A stretch of DNA of 64,000 nt from NCBI RefSeq assembly GCF_002155905.1, contig NZ_MUMF01000065.1:1-64000 (forward strand), written 5' to 3'. Source of the DNA: Streptomyces tricolor (GTDB lineage Bacteria; Actinomycetota; Actinomycetes; Streptomycetales; Streptomycetaceae). Shown one piece after another: positions 41,345 to 49,587 of this stretch (positions are counted from its first letter, which is position 1; the number at the start of each line of letters is the position of its first letter). The translations under genes were made by a program, and so were the position numbers. The notes under the pieces were generated by a model that was given only the letters and a program-made list of their open reading frames with translations, had not been told where the DNA came from and ran no database searches.

Positions 41345-42322
41345 TCAGTACGCCAGCGAGCGGTCGACGGCGTCGAGCACGCGGTCCAGGTCCGGCAGGT
41401 ACGCCTCCTCCAGGCGCGCCGGCGGGTACGGGGCGTGGTAGCCGCCGACGCGCAGGACCGGTGCCTCCAGGTGGTAGAAGCAGCGCTCGGTGATCCGGGC
41501 GGCGATCTCCGCGCCGGAGCCGAAGAACACCGGCGCCTCGTGCACCACGACCAGGCGGCGGGTCTTCTCCACCGAGGCCTGGAGGGAGTCGAAGTCGAGG
41601 GGGCTGACCGAGCGCAGGTCCAGGACCTCCAGGGACTTGCCCTCCTCGGCCGCCGCGTCCGCGGCCTCCTGGCACAGCTTCACCATCGGGCCGTAGGCCG
41701 CCAGGGTGAGGTCGGTGCCCTCGCGGACCACGCGCGCCTTGTGCAGCGGGGCGGGGATCGCCTCGAAGTCGACCTCGGCCTTGTCCCAGTAGCGCCGCTT
41801 GGGCTCGAAGTAGATCACCGGGTCGTCGCTCTGGATGGCCTGCTGCATCATCCAGTACGCGTCCGAGGCGTTGGACGGGGAGACGATCTTCAGGCCGGCC
41901 ACGTGCGCGAACAGCGCTTCGGGCGACTCCGAGTGGTGCTCGACCGCGCCGATGCCGCCGCCGTAGGGGATGCGGACGACGACCGGCAGCTTCACCTTGC
42001 CCAGCGAGCGGGCGTGCATCTTGGCGAGCTGGGTGACGATCTGGTCGTAGGCCGGGAAGACGAAGCCGTCGAACTGGATCTCCACCACCGGGCGGTAGCC
42101 GCGCAGCGCCAGGCCGATCGCGGTGCCGACGATGCCGGACTCGGCGAGCGGGGTGTCGATGACCCGGCTCTCGCCGAAGTCCTTCTGCAGGCCGTCCGTC
42201 ACGCGGAAGACACCGCCGAGCTTGCCGACGTCCTCGCCCATGACCAGGACCTTGGGGTCGGCGTCCAGGGCGCGGCGCAGCGACTCGTTGATGGCCTTGG
42301 CCATCGCCATCTTCTCGGCCAT
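41345..42322 (-). CDS. bkdB2: Branched-chain alpha-keto acid dehydrogenase E1 beta, cluster 2
   Basis: The 325-residue transketolase-like subunit has VLVMGEDVGKLGGVFRVTDGL, PLAESGIVGTAIGLALRGYRPVVEIQF and RIPYGGGIGAVEHHSES. These shape the thiamin diphosphate pocket with E1 alpha. ATG 42322 lies 1 bp after the bkdA2 stop and has AAGGGGG 8 nt upstream inside bkdA2. An in-frame ATG at 42340 would overlap bkdA2. The arrangement implies coupled translation. Confidence 0.93.
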   Translation of the reverse strand: MAEKMAMAKAINESLRRALDADPKVLVMGEDVGKLGGVFRVTDGLQKDFGESRVIDTPLAESGIVGTAIGLALRGYRPVVEIQFDGFVFPAYDQIVTQLAKMHARSLGKVKLPVVVRIPYGGGIGAVEHHSESPEALFAHVAGLKIVSPSNASDAYWMMQQAIQSDDPVIYFEPKRRYWDKAEVDFEAIPAPLHKARVVREGTDLTLAAYGPMVKLCQEAADAAAEEGKSLEVLDLRSVSPLDFDSLQASVEKTRRLVVVHEAPVFFGSGAEIAARITERCFYHLEAPVLRVGGYHAPYPPARLEEAYLPDLDRVLDAVDRSLAY

Positions 42323-42323
42323 C

Positions 42324-43562
42324 TCAGTGACCCCCTTCATCGGCGAACGACGCCTGGTAGGCGGCGAACTGGGCGCGCTCCTCGTCGACGAGCGCGTGCC
42401 CGTCCGCGTACACGTTCTCGAAGATGGCGAAGTGGTCCGGGTCGGGCATGGCGCGGACCGCTTCGCGCACTCGTTTGCCCAACGTCTCGGACTCGGCCTC
42501 GAGTTCCGCGAAGAATCCCTCGTCCGCGTGGTCTGAAGCCTCCAGGTACCGGCGAAGGCGCAGGATCGGGTCCTTCGCCTCCCAGGCCAGCCGCTCCTCG
42601 TCGCCGCGGTAGCGGGTGGGGTCGTCGGAGGTGGTGTGGGCGCCCATGCGGTAGGTGAACGCCTCGACGAGGGTGGGGCCCTCGCCGTTGCGGGCGCGCT
42701 CCAGCGCCCACTTGGTGACCGCCAGGCAGGCGAGCACGTCGTTGCCGTCGACCCGGACGCCGGGGAAGCCGTAGCCCTGCGCGCGCTGGTAGAGCGGGAC
42801 GCGGGTCTGGCGCTCGGTCGGCTCGGAGATCGCCCACTGGTTGTTCTGGCAGAAGAACACCACCGGGGCGTTGTAGACCGCGGCGAAGGTGAACGATTCG
42901 GCCACGTCGCCCTGGCTCGACGCGCCGTCGCCGAAGTAGGCGATGACCGCGGAGTCCGCGCCGTCCTTGGCCACGCCCATCGCATAACCGGTGGCGTGCA
43001 GCGTCTGGGAGCCGATGACGATCGTGTAGAGGTGGAAGTTGTTGCCGTTGGGGTCCCAGCCGCCGTTGTTCACGCCGCGGAACATGCCGAGCAGGTTGGT
43101 GGGGTCGACCCCGCGGCACCAGGCGACGCCGTGCTCGCGGTAGGTCGGGAAGACGTAGTCGTCCTCGCGGGTGGCCCGGCCGGAGCCGATCTGCGCGGCC
43201 TCCTGGCCCAGCAGGGAGGCCCACAGGCCCAGCTCGCCCTGGCGCTGCAGGGCGGTGGCCTCGGCGTCGAAGCGGCGGGTGAGCACCATGTCGCGGTACA
43301 GGCCGCGGAGTTCGTCGGGGGTGATGCCGGCGACGTAGGCGTCGTACTCGGCGTTCTTGACCCGCTTGCCCTCCGGCGTCAGGAGCTGCACGAGTTCCGG
43401 GTCGGTGCTCTTCTTGGCGGTGCTGCGGGTGGTACGGGTGGTGCGCTTGGTGCCGGTGGCTCCGGTCGTGCCGGCCGTCGTGCCGGTCTTGCTGCCGGTG
43501 GTGCCGGCCTTGCCTGCGGCGCTGCGTCGCGGCTTGCGCGCGGCACTGCTCTCCACGGTCAC
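42324..43562 (-). CDS. bkdA2: Branched-chain alpha-keto acid dehydrogenase E1 alpha, cluster 2
   Basis: The 412-residue decarboxylase subunit carries the thiamin diphosphate motif from YFGDGASSQGDVAES to FFCQNNQWAISEP (GDG...NN) and the YRMGAHTTSDDPTRYR loop. Unlike its cluster 1 paralogue it has an extra N-terminal segment of about 50 residues rich in Thr, Lys, Gly and Arg (for example TTGSKTGTTAGTTG). GTG 43562 has GGAGG 7 nt upstream; the upstream extension to 43652 is not supported. It is the first gene of the operon. A perfect 14-bp palindrome lies about 200 bp upstream. Confidence 0.92.
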   Translation of the reverse strand: MTVESSAARKPRRSAAGKAGTTGSKTGTTAGTTGATGTKRTTRTTRSTAKKSTDPELVQLLTPEGKRVKNAEYDAYVAGITPDELRGLYRDMVLTRRFDAEATALQRQGELGLWASLLGQEAAQIGSGRATREDDYVFPTYREHGVAWCRGVDPTNLLGMFRGVNNGGWDPNGNNFHLYTIVIGSQTLHATGYAMGVAKDGADSAVIAYFGDGASSQGDVAESFTFAAVYNAPVVFFCQNNQWAISEPTERQTRVPLYQRAQGYGFPGVRVDGNDVLACLAVTKWALERARNGEGPTLVEAFTYRMGAHTTSDDPTRYRGDEERLAWEAKDPILRLRRYLEASDHADEGFFAELEAESETLGKRVREAVRAMPDPDHFAIFENVYADGHALVDEERAQFAAYQASFADEGGH

Positions 43563-43756
43563 GTGTGCTCCTCCGTCGTTCCGGCCCCCGGGGTTGCCGG
43601 TAGGCCAGTGCGGCTCACCTGTTTCGACCACCGGGCACGGGGTGGGTGCCACTCGGCCGGGAACAGGCGTGACAGGTGCCCCGGCGAGCGCCCTGCAACC
43701 ATCACGTTACCCAGTGCCCCACATTTCTGTGAAACCCCGTTTGACCTGCGATTTTG

Positions 43757-43770
43757 CTTGGATTTCCAAG
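43757..43770. promoter_or_regulatory. Perfect palindrome upstream of bkdA2
   Basis: CTTGGATTTCCAAG has perfect arms CTTGGA and TCCAAG around TT, within an AT-rich stretch about 200 bp before bkdA2. It is a good operator candidate, possibly for BkdR or another Lrp-type protein. Confidence 0.45.
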
Positions 43771-44038
43771 TAAATCGAGGTGGTGTGAAAGCGCGCTGGT
43801 CACAGCCTTGCGCCAGTCCGGAGCACCCGCACGTTATCCCGCGCACCCAGGTCACGGGAAGAGTTTCATGTGAGACTGGCCTCGCACACGAAGACGGAAA
43901 TTCCGGGTATTTCTGTTCGATAACCCGTACGGCCGCCGAAGCCACTCTCGTGAAGGCGGAAAAGCCCGTCGCGTGACCGAAAGCGACCGTCGGCGACTGC
44001 CTGTGACAAGCCCCAGCTCACAGGGGCTGCGCGTGCCC

Positions 44039-44044
44039 TACCAT
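44039..44044 (+). promoter_or_regulatory. -10 element for a probable leaderless GTG start
   Basis: TACCAT ends 7 bp before the GTG start at 44052, and no Shine-Dalgarno sequence is present. That spacing puts the transcription start at or beside the start codon. Confidence 0.4.
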
Positions 44045-44051
44045 CTGGCGC

Positions 44052-45095
44052 GTGCCGCGCTCATGTGTACCACCCCTCGATCCACACGCGCCCCCTCTGG
44101 GCGCCCTGCTCCGCCTGTACGCCGCGGGAACCGCCCTCACCTGTGAGCCGGTCGACCAGGGTCTCCTCAACCGCGGCTACCGGCTCTGCACCACCCGCGG
44201 CCGCTACTTCCTCAAGCACCACTTCGATCCGGACACCGCCGACCCGGCCGCCATCGAACGCCGGCACCGGGCCACCCAGCGCCTCGCCGACCTCGGCGTC
44301 CCGGTCCCCCTGCCGCTCGCGCACCGCGAGGGCCGCACGGTCGCCGTCATCGGCGGCCACGCCTACGCCCTGCATCCCTGGATCGACGGCAGGCACCGGC
44401 ACGGCGGCCAGCTCACCCGCGGGGAGAGCGCGCGCCTGGGGGCGCTGCTGGGCGCCGTACACGCCTGTCTGGAGCGGGTGATGCCCCCCAAGGGGCGCAC
44501 GCGCCCGGCGACCGGCCCGCATCCCGTGGAGAGCGCCGACCCGGCCGACACCTTCGCCCTCATCGACGACCTGCTCGCCCATGTGCGCCGGCACCGGCCC
44601 GCCGACGCCTTCGACGAACTCGCCCGGCACCGGCTGCTGGAGCGCCGCGCGCTGCTGGAGCAGCACGCGGACCGGCGCCCGCCGCGCGGCGGCTCGGTGG
44701 GCTGGGTGCACGGCGACTTCCACCCGTTCAACCTGCTCTACAAGGACGACGCCCCGGCGGCCATCGTGGACTGGGACCGGCTCGGTGTGCAGCCGCGCGC
44801 GGAGGAGGCCGTACGCGCCGCCGTGATCTTCTTCGTCCGGCCCGGCGGGACGCTGGACCTGTCGAAAGTGCGCGCCTACGCGCGCGCGTACCGGCGCGCG
44901 GCCGGAGCCACGCCCTCCGAACTGGCGGCGGCCGTGCACCGGGTGTGGTGGGAGCGGCTGAACGACTTCTGGATGCTGCGCTGGCACTACGAGCGCGGCG
45001 ACACGCGCGCGGACTGCCAGTTCCCGGCCGCGTCGGCGCTCGCCGTGTGGTGGACGCGCGAGTACGACGCGGTGTGCGACGCGTTCGTGCAGTGA
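44052..45095 (+). CDS. Phosphotransferase, APH/homoserine kinase II-like
   Basis: The 347-residue kinase-fold protein has the Brenner motif WVHGDFHPFNLLYKDD (HGDxHxxN) and the metal motif AAIVDWDRLG. The N-terminal lobe includes GLLNRGYRL and RYFLKHHF with the ATP-binding Lys. Members phosphorylate small molecules such as homoserine, aminoglycosides or choline; this one is closest in feel to homoserine kinase type II/CotS-like proteins and need not be a resistance enzyme. The GTG 44052 start is probably leaderless. Confidence 0.82.
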   Translation: MPRSCVPPLDPHAPPLGALLRLYAAGTALTCEPVDQGLLNRGYRLCTTRGRYFLKHHFDPDTADPAAIERRHRATQRLADLGVPVPLPLAHREGRTVAVIGGHAYALHPWIDGRHRHGGQLTRGESARLGALLGAVHACLERVMPPKGRTRPATGPHPVESADPADTFALIDDLLAHVRRHRPADAFDELARHRLLERRALLEQHADRRPPRGGSVGWVHGDFHPFNLLYKDDAPAAIVDWDRLGVQPRAEEAVRAAVIFFVRPGGTLDLSKVRAYARAYRRAAGATPSELAAAVHRVWWERLNDFWMLRWHYERGDTRADCQFPAASALAVWWTREYDAVCDAFVQ

Positions 45096-45099
45096 GCGG

Positions 45100-45128
45100 C
45101 CGGCGTCACCTCAGGGTGCCGCCGGCCC
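45100..45128. terminator. Possible bidirectional terminator
   Basis: An imperfect hairpin with arms GCCGGCGTCACC and GGGTGCCGCCGGC lies between the convergent phosphotransferase and kinase genes. Confidence 0.5.
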
Positions 45129-45146
45129 GGTTGCCGTGGGCGTCCT

Positions 45147-46775
45147 TCAACCGGTGGTGTCGCCGATGGCGCCCTCGGTCGTGGTCCCCGCGTCCGTACC
45201 GCCCTCGCTGGTCCCCGCGTCGGTGCCGCCGTCGCTCGTGCCGGCGTCGGTGCCGCCGTCGCCGGTCCCCGCGTCCGTACCGCCGTCCGTCGTGCCCGTG
45301 GGCTGCGACGGCGTGGTCTGCGGGGTCGAGGGCTGGGTGCTCGGCGTGGAGGGGGCCGACTGCGACTGGCTGTACGACGGCGTGGTCGCCGGCGGCCAGC
45401 CGGAGCCCGTGCCCGTGCCCGAGCTGCCGTCCTCGGTGGAGGGGTCCGAGGGCGCGCCGGTGTCGTCGTCCGTCGGGGTCGGCGTGGGCGACTCCTCCTT
45501 GGTGCTCTTGGAGTGCGTCGTCGTCGGCTTGGTGTCGGTGCCGTTGCCGCCCTCGCCGCCCGCGTTCTTCAGCGCCAGCGCGACGCCCGCCGCGATCGCG
45601 ACGACCGCGAGCACGGCGAGGATCCACAGCTTGCCGCGTCCGCTGCCCTTGTTGCCGTGCCCCTCGAAACCGCCGTCGTCACCGCTGCCGTAGCCCGCGG
45701 GCAGGATCGGCTGCGGGATCTGCGCGGTGCCGCCCGCGTCCACGGGGTGGGGCATGACGGTCGTCCCGGCGAAGCCCGCCGCCGGGGTGTGCCGGCCGTC
45801 GTGCGTCTCGACCGGGCCGGTGTTCCAGGTACCGGTGTGGCCGCCCTGGTCGTACAGCATCTGCAGGCCGTACTGGACCAGGCCGCGCATCTCCTCGGCG
45901 GTCTGGAACCGGTCGTCCGGCTCCTTGGCGAGGGAGCGCATGACCAGGCCGTCCAGCTCCGGCGGGCAGCCCTCGGAGACCTCCGAGGGCGGGGTCGGGA
46001 TGTCCTGGACGTGCTGGTAGACCACCGACAGCGGGGTCTCGCCGGTGAACGGGGGCCGCAGCGCGAGGAGTTCGTAGAGCAGGCAGCCGGTGGCGTAGAG
46101 GTCGGAGCGGTGGTCGACGGCCTTGCCGAGCGCCTGCTCCGGGGAGAGGTACTGCGGGGTGCCCATGACCATGCCGGTCTGCGTCATCGTCGTCGAGGCG
46201 CCGTGCAGGGCGCGGGCGATGCCGAAGTCCATCACCTTGACGGCGCCGCTGTGGGTGATGATGACATTCGCCGGCTTGATGTCACGGTGCACGATGCCAT
46301 GCTGGTGCGAGTAGGCGAGCGCCTCCAGCACACCGGAGACGATGATCAGGGCCTGCTCGGGGCCCGGCGCCTCGGCGTTCATCAACAGGTCGCGGATGGT
46401 GCGGCCCTCGACCAGCTCCATGACGATGTACGGCACGGACTGGCCGCCCACCGTGTCCTCGCCGGAGTCGTACACGGCGACGATCGCGTGGTGGTTGAGG
46501 CCGGCGACCGACTGCGCCTCGCGGGTGAAACGGGCCTTGGAGACAGGGTCCTCGGCCAGGTCCGCGCGGAGCAGCTTGACCGCGACCGTACGGCCCAGGC
46601 GGACGTCCTCGGCCGCGAACACCTCGGCCATGCCGCCCCGGCCCAGCCGGTGCGTGAGCCGGTACCGGCCGTCGCCGACGAGCCCGCCGTTGCCCCACAG
46701 CTCCGGCGCGTCTGACATGCCGCCGCCAGTCGCCTCGGGGTCGGACGGGCCCTGAGAGCGCTGCGTCTGTGCCAT
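45147..46775 (-). CDS. Membrane Ser/Thr protein kinase with repetitive extracellular tail
   Basis: The 542-residue protein has an N-terminal Hanks-type kinase domain (about 38-300) with the glycine loop LGRGGMAEVFAAED, catalytic Lys in VAVKLL, HRDIKPANVI, DFGIARA and the activation-loop TMTQTGMVMGTPQYLSPEQ. One transmembrane helix follows (about 385-405). The extracellular tail of about 135 residues is Thr/Ser/Pro/Gly rich and contains four 9-residue units (D/E)GGTDAGT(S/G/T). No PASTA domain is present. Whether the tail senses the wall or is a stalk is unknown. It is divergent from a second kinase gene. Confidence 0.92.
   Translation of the reverse strand: MAQTQRSQGPSDPEATGGGMSDAPELWGNGGLVGDGRYRLTHRLGRGGMAEVFAAEDVRLGRTVAVKLLRADLAEDPVSKARFTREAQSVAGLNHHAIVAVYDSGEDTVGGQSVPYIVMELVEGRTIRDLLMNAEAPGPEQALIIVSGVLEALAYSHQHGIVHRDIKPANVIITHSGAVKVMDFGIARALHGASTTMTQTGMVMGTPQYLSPEQALGKAVDHRSDLYATGCLLYELLALRPPFTGETPLSVVYQHVQDIPTPPSEVSEGCPPELDGLVMRSLAKEPDDRFQTAEEMRGLVQYGLQMLYDQGGHTGTWNTGPVETHDGRHTPAAGFAGTTVMPHPVDAGGTAQIPQPILPAGYGSGDDGGFEGHGNKGSGRGKLWILAVLAVVAIAAGVALALKNAGGEGGNGTDTKPTTTHSKSTKEESPTPTPTDDDTGAPSDPSTEDGSSGTGTGSGWPPATTPSYSQSQSAPSTPSTQPSTPQTTPSQPTGTTDGGTDAGTGDGGTDAGTSDGGTDAGTSEGGTDAGTTTEGAIGDTTG
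45180..45287 (-). repeat. Four 27-bp tandem repeats in the kinase gene
   Basis: Four consecutive 27-bp units encode (D/E)GGTDAGT(S/G/T) at residues 497-532 of the kinase. Length variation between strains is likely. Confidence 0.85.
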
Positions 46776-47118
46776 CAGTCCTCGCCGTCGTTTCTGCCCG
46801 CGGTGCGCGCGGTGTTGTTACGGTCTCCGTCGGCCACGCTACAGCCTCCGCGGGCGCCACCGGTTCGGAACGGGAACCGGGACCGACCCGAGACGGACCG
46901 GTCATGAAACCTCTAGCACGCGCTGTCGTGCAAATTCTGTGTGCCGGTCGTACGCCGCCTGTAACGCTTGCGCGACGCTTCTTGCGCGTACGGTCACGGA
47001 ACGGGCACCGAGCTTGACGTGTCAGTGCCCTGGGGCAGACTTGGCCGGGAATGACACATTCGATCAAGGCCTGTTCGCTGGATGACGGCGCCGGACGGCC
47101 AGTGGGGGACGCGGAGAG
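46776..47118. other. 343-bp divergent promoter region between two kinase genes
   Basis: No gene is seen. TTGACG at 47016-47021 can serve as a -35 for the plus-strand kinase. The region should contain both promoters. Confidence 0.45.
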
Positions 47119-48765
47119 ATGAGCCAGGACGGCGCACACGGCCGGTACGCGGGGCAGGCGCTGGCCGGAGGCCGGTACCAGCTGCGCGACTTGCTGGGCG
47201 AGGGCGGCATGGCCTCGGTGCACCTGGCGTACGACGCCGTGCTGGACCGCCAGGTCGCGATCAAGACCCTCCACACCGAACTCGGCCGCGAGCAGGCCTT
47301 CCGGGAGCGCTTCCGCCGTGAGGCGCAGGCCGTGGCCAAGCTCACGCACACCAACATCGTCTCCGTCTTCGACACGGGCGAGGACGACCTGAACGGCACG
47401 GCGATGCCGTACATCGTCATGGAGTACGTCGAGGGCCGGCCGCTGGGCTCGGTCCTGGAGGAGGACATCCGGCAGTACGGCGCGATGCCCGCCGACAAGG
47501 CGCTGAAGGTCACCGCCGACGTGCTCGCCGCCCTGGAGATCAGCCACGAGATGGGGCTGGTCCACCGCGACATCAAGCCGGGCAACGTGATGGTGACCAA
47601 GCGCGGCGTGGTCAAGGTGATGGACTTCGGCATCGCGCGCGCCATGCAGTCCGGGGTCACCTCGATGACGCAGACCGGCATGGTCGTCGGCACCCCGCAG
47701 TACCTCTCGCCCGAACAGGCCCTGGGCCGCGGCGTGGACGCCCGGTCCGACCTGTACTCGGTCGGCATCATGCTGTTCCAGCTGGTCACCGGTCGGCTGC
47801 CGTTCGACGCGGACTCGCCGCTGGCGATCGCGTACGCGCATGTGCAGGAGGAGCCGGTGGCGCCCTCCTCGGTCAACCGCGCGCTGCCGCCCGCGGTGGA
47901 CGCACTGGTCGCCCGCGCGCTGAAGAAGAACCCGAACGAGCGCTTCCCGACCGCTGAGGCCATGCGCGACGAGTGCCTGCGGGTCGCGGCCTCCTTCCAG
48001 GCGGCCCCGCCGAGCATCGTGCCGGGCTCCGGGCCGACGCAGAGCGGCGCGGGCGTCGGCTCCGCGGTGTTCCCGCCGGTCGACCAGGCGACCCCGGCGC
48101 CGCAGGGGCAGGTCCAGACGCCGTACCAGCCGACCCCGGCCCCGGCTCCGAACCCGTACGGCCACCCGACGCCCGCCCCCTCCTACGGCTACCCGCAGCA
48201 GGGCGGCTACCAGACGCCTCCGGTGGGCTACGGCCCGCAGACCGGCGCCCCGACGCCGCCGCCGTACACCGTCGCGCCGCAGACCGCCGGGCACCCGGCC
48301 GCCGGGCCGGCCGGCCGGAAGAAGCGGCCGGTGGTCGTCGGGTCGGTCGCGGTGGCGGCCATCGTGGTCGTCGGCGTGATCGTGGCGCTGACGGTGAAGA
48401 ACGCCGGCGAGGACATCAAGGGCGGGGGCGGCGGTTCGAGCGCCTCGGCGTCCGCCTCGCACCGCGCGGGCTACCGCGGCCCGGACATCTCCCGGACGAT
48501 CGAGACGTCCAAGTGCACCGATCCGCAGGAGTCCTGGAAGGACCCGGACAAGATCGAGCTGCCCGACTTCCGCTACAAGGACATCGGCTCCGTGAAGGAG
48601 TGCCTGCAGGCCGCGGGCTGGAAGTGGGACATCAAGGACGAGGACAACAACACCTGGGGCGACGGGACCGTCCTGAACCAGTTCCCCAGCCAGGGCACCG
48701 ATGTCGACCCGGACGACCTGGACAGCATCGAGCTGACCGTGTCGACGGGCAACCCGCCGCAGTGA
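47119..48765 (+). CDS. Membrane Ser/Thr protein kinase with one PASTA domain
   Basis: The 548-residue PknB-type kinase has a catalytic domain (about 15-275) with LGEGGMASVHLAYD, VAIKTLHTE, HRDIKPGNVMV, DFGIARA and TSMTQTGMVVGTPQYLSPEQ. A Pro/Gln/Tyr-rich juxtamembrane linker follows (about 290-395), then one transmembrane helix (about 400-425). The extracellular end has a single PASTA-like domain (about 475-545: LPDFRYKDIGSVKECLQAAGWKW). PASTA domains bind muropeptides, so the kinase probably reports on cell-wall state. ATG 47119 is preceded by GGAG. Confidence 0.92.
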   Translation: MSQDGAHGRYAGQALAGGRYQLRDLLGEGGMASVHLAYDAVLDRQVAIKTLHTELGREQAFRERFRREAQAVAKLTHTNIVSVFDTGEDDLNGTAMPYIVMEYVEGRPLGSVLEEDIRQYGAMPADKALKVTADVLAALEISHEMGLVHRDIKPGNVMVTKRGVVKVMDFGIARAMQSGVTSMTQTGMVVGTPQYLSPEQALGRGVDARSDLYSVGIMLFQLVTGRLPFDADSPLAIAYAHVQEEPVAPSSVNRALPPAVDALVARALKKNPNERFPTAEAMRDECLRVAASFQAAPPSIVPGSGPTQSGAGVGSAVFPPVDQATPAPQGQVQTPYQPTPAPAPNPYGHPTPAPSYGYPQQGGYQTPPVGYGPQTGAPTPPPYTVAPQTAGHPAAGPAGRKKRPVVVGSVAVAAIVVVGVIVALTVKNAGEDIKGGGGGSSASASASHRAGYRGPDISRTIETSKCTDPQESWKDPDKIELPDFRYKDIGSVKECLQAAGWKWDIKDEDNNTWGDGTVLNQFPSQGTDVDPDDLDSIELTVSTGNPPQ

Positions 48766-48803
48766 GCCCGAGCCGCCCGCACCGGCGGCTGGGGATATAG
48801 GCC

Positions 48804-48829
48804 GGGCCCGGCGGTCGTCCGCCGGGCCC
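48804..48829. terminator. Bidirectional terminator between kinase gene and bpa
   Basis: GGGCCCGGCGG and CCGCCGGGCCC form a perfect 11-bp stem with a TCGT loop between convergent genes. Confidence 0.9.
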
Positions 48830-48866
48830 TGCGTGTGTCGTGGCCGAGCCGGGTCGGCCGGGGGGC

Positions 48867-49430
48867 TCAGAGGTACGGCCCGCCCGAGCGACCGCCCGCG
48901 TGGTGGTCGTCGCCGCTCTCGTGCCCGGCCAGGCCGGGCGGGAGCGCGCGGCGCATCTGCTCCAACTGGGCCCGCGCGGCCATCTGCTGGGCGAACAGCG
49001 TCGTCTGGATCCCGTGGAAGAGGCCCTCCAGCCAGCCCACCAACTGCGCCTGGGCGATCCGCAGTTCGGCGTCGCTCGGCGTGGCGTCGTCGGTGAACGG
49101 CAGCGAGAGCCGCTCCAGTTCCTCGACCAGCTCCGGGGCCAGGCCGTCCTCCAGCTCCTTCACCGAGCTGGCGTGGATCTCCTTCAGCCGCACCCGGCTG
49201 GCCTCGTCGAGGGGAGCCGCGCGCACCTCCTCCAGCAGCTGCTTGATCATGCTGCCGATCCGCATGACCTTGGCCGGCTGTTCCACCTGCTCCGTCACCG
49301 GGGTCTCACGGGAGTCGTCGTCCCCGCCGCCGCCGCCGAGCGCCATCCCGTCCTGACCCACGACGAGGATCTGGGGATTCTCCGGCGACCGTTCGTTCCT
49401 CGGCATCTCCATGCCGCCATTCTCTCGCAC
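48867..49430 (-). CDS. bpa: Bacterial proteasome activator Bpa/PafE
   Basis: The 187-residue protein matches the Bpa (DUF2587) family. It has NPQILVVGQDGMALG, the core VMRIGSMIKQLLEEVRAAPLDEASR, LEDGLAPELVEELERLSLPF and AELRIAQAQLVGWLEGLFHGIQTTLFAQQMAARAQL. The four-helix core makes a dodecameric ring that caps the 20S proteasome without ATP and feeds it unfolded proteins such as HspR. The docking motif at the C-terminus is GPYL, against GQYL in mycobacteria as I recall. GTG 49430 has GAGGT 6 nt upstream; ATG 49412 is an alternative. Confidence 0.92.
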   Translation of the reverse strand: MRENGGMEMPRNERSPENPQILVVGQDGMALGGGGGDDDSRETPVTEQVEQPAKVMRIGSMIKQLLEEVRAAPLDEASRVRLKEIHASSVKELEDGLAPELVEELERLSLPFTDDATPSDAELRIAQAQLVGWLEGLFHGIQTTLFAQQMAARAQLEQMRRALPPGLAGHESGDDHHAGGRSGGPYL

Positions 49431-49587
49431 GCCACCACCTCATCACCGTGGTGCCCCCTCGTGGCGCTGATCCACCGTTTAGACCCGACGGCGCAATCCG
49501 GAGTGCCCTCTTTGCCATGCGATGTGAGGCTTGTTCCCGTCGGTTTTCCATCGGTCACGACACCTGGGCCCCCGGGAGGTCACCGAC

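Larger units (their letters stand above)
43563..44051. other. 489-bp intergenic region between bkdA2 and phosphotransferase
   Basis: No gene is seen. The region holds the palindrome at 43757-43770, a degenerate parS-like sequence at 43863-43876 (GTTTCATGTGAGAC, 12 of 14 matches) and a -10 element at 44039-44044 for the plus-strand gene. It is locally AT-richer than the surroundings (43720-43790 and 43880-43930), typical of divergent promoters. Confidence 0.6.
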
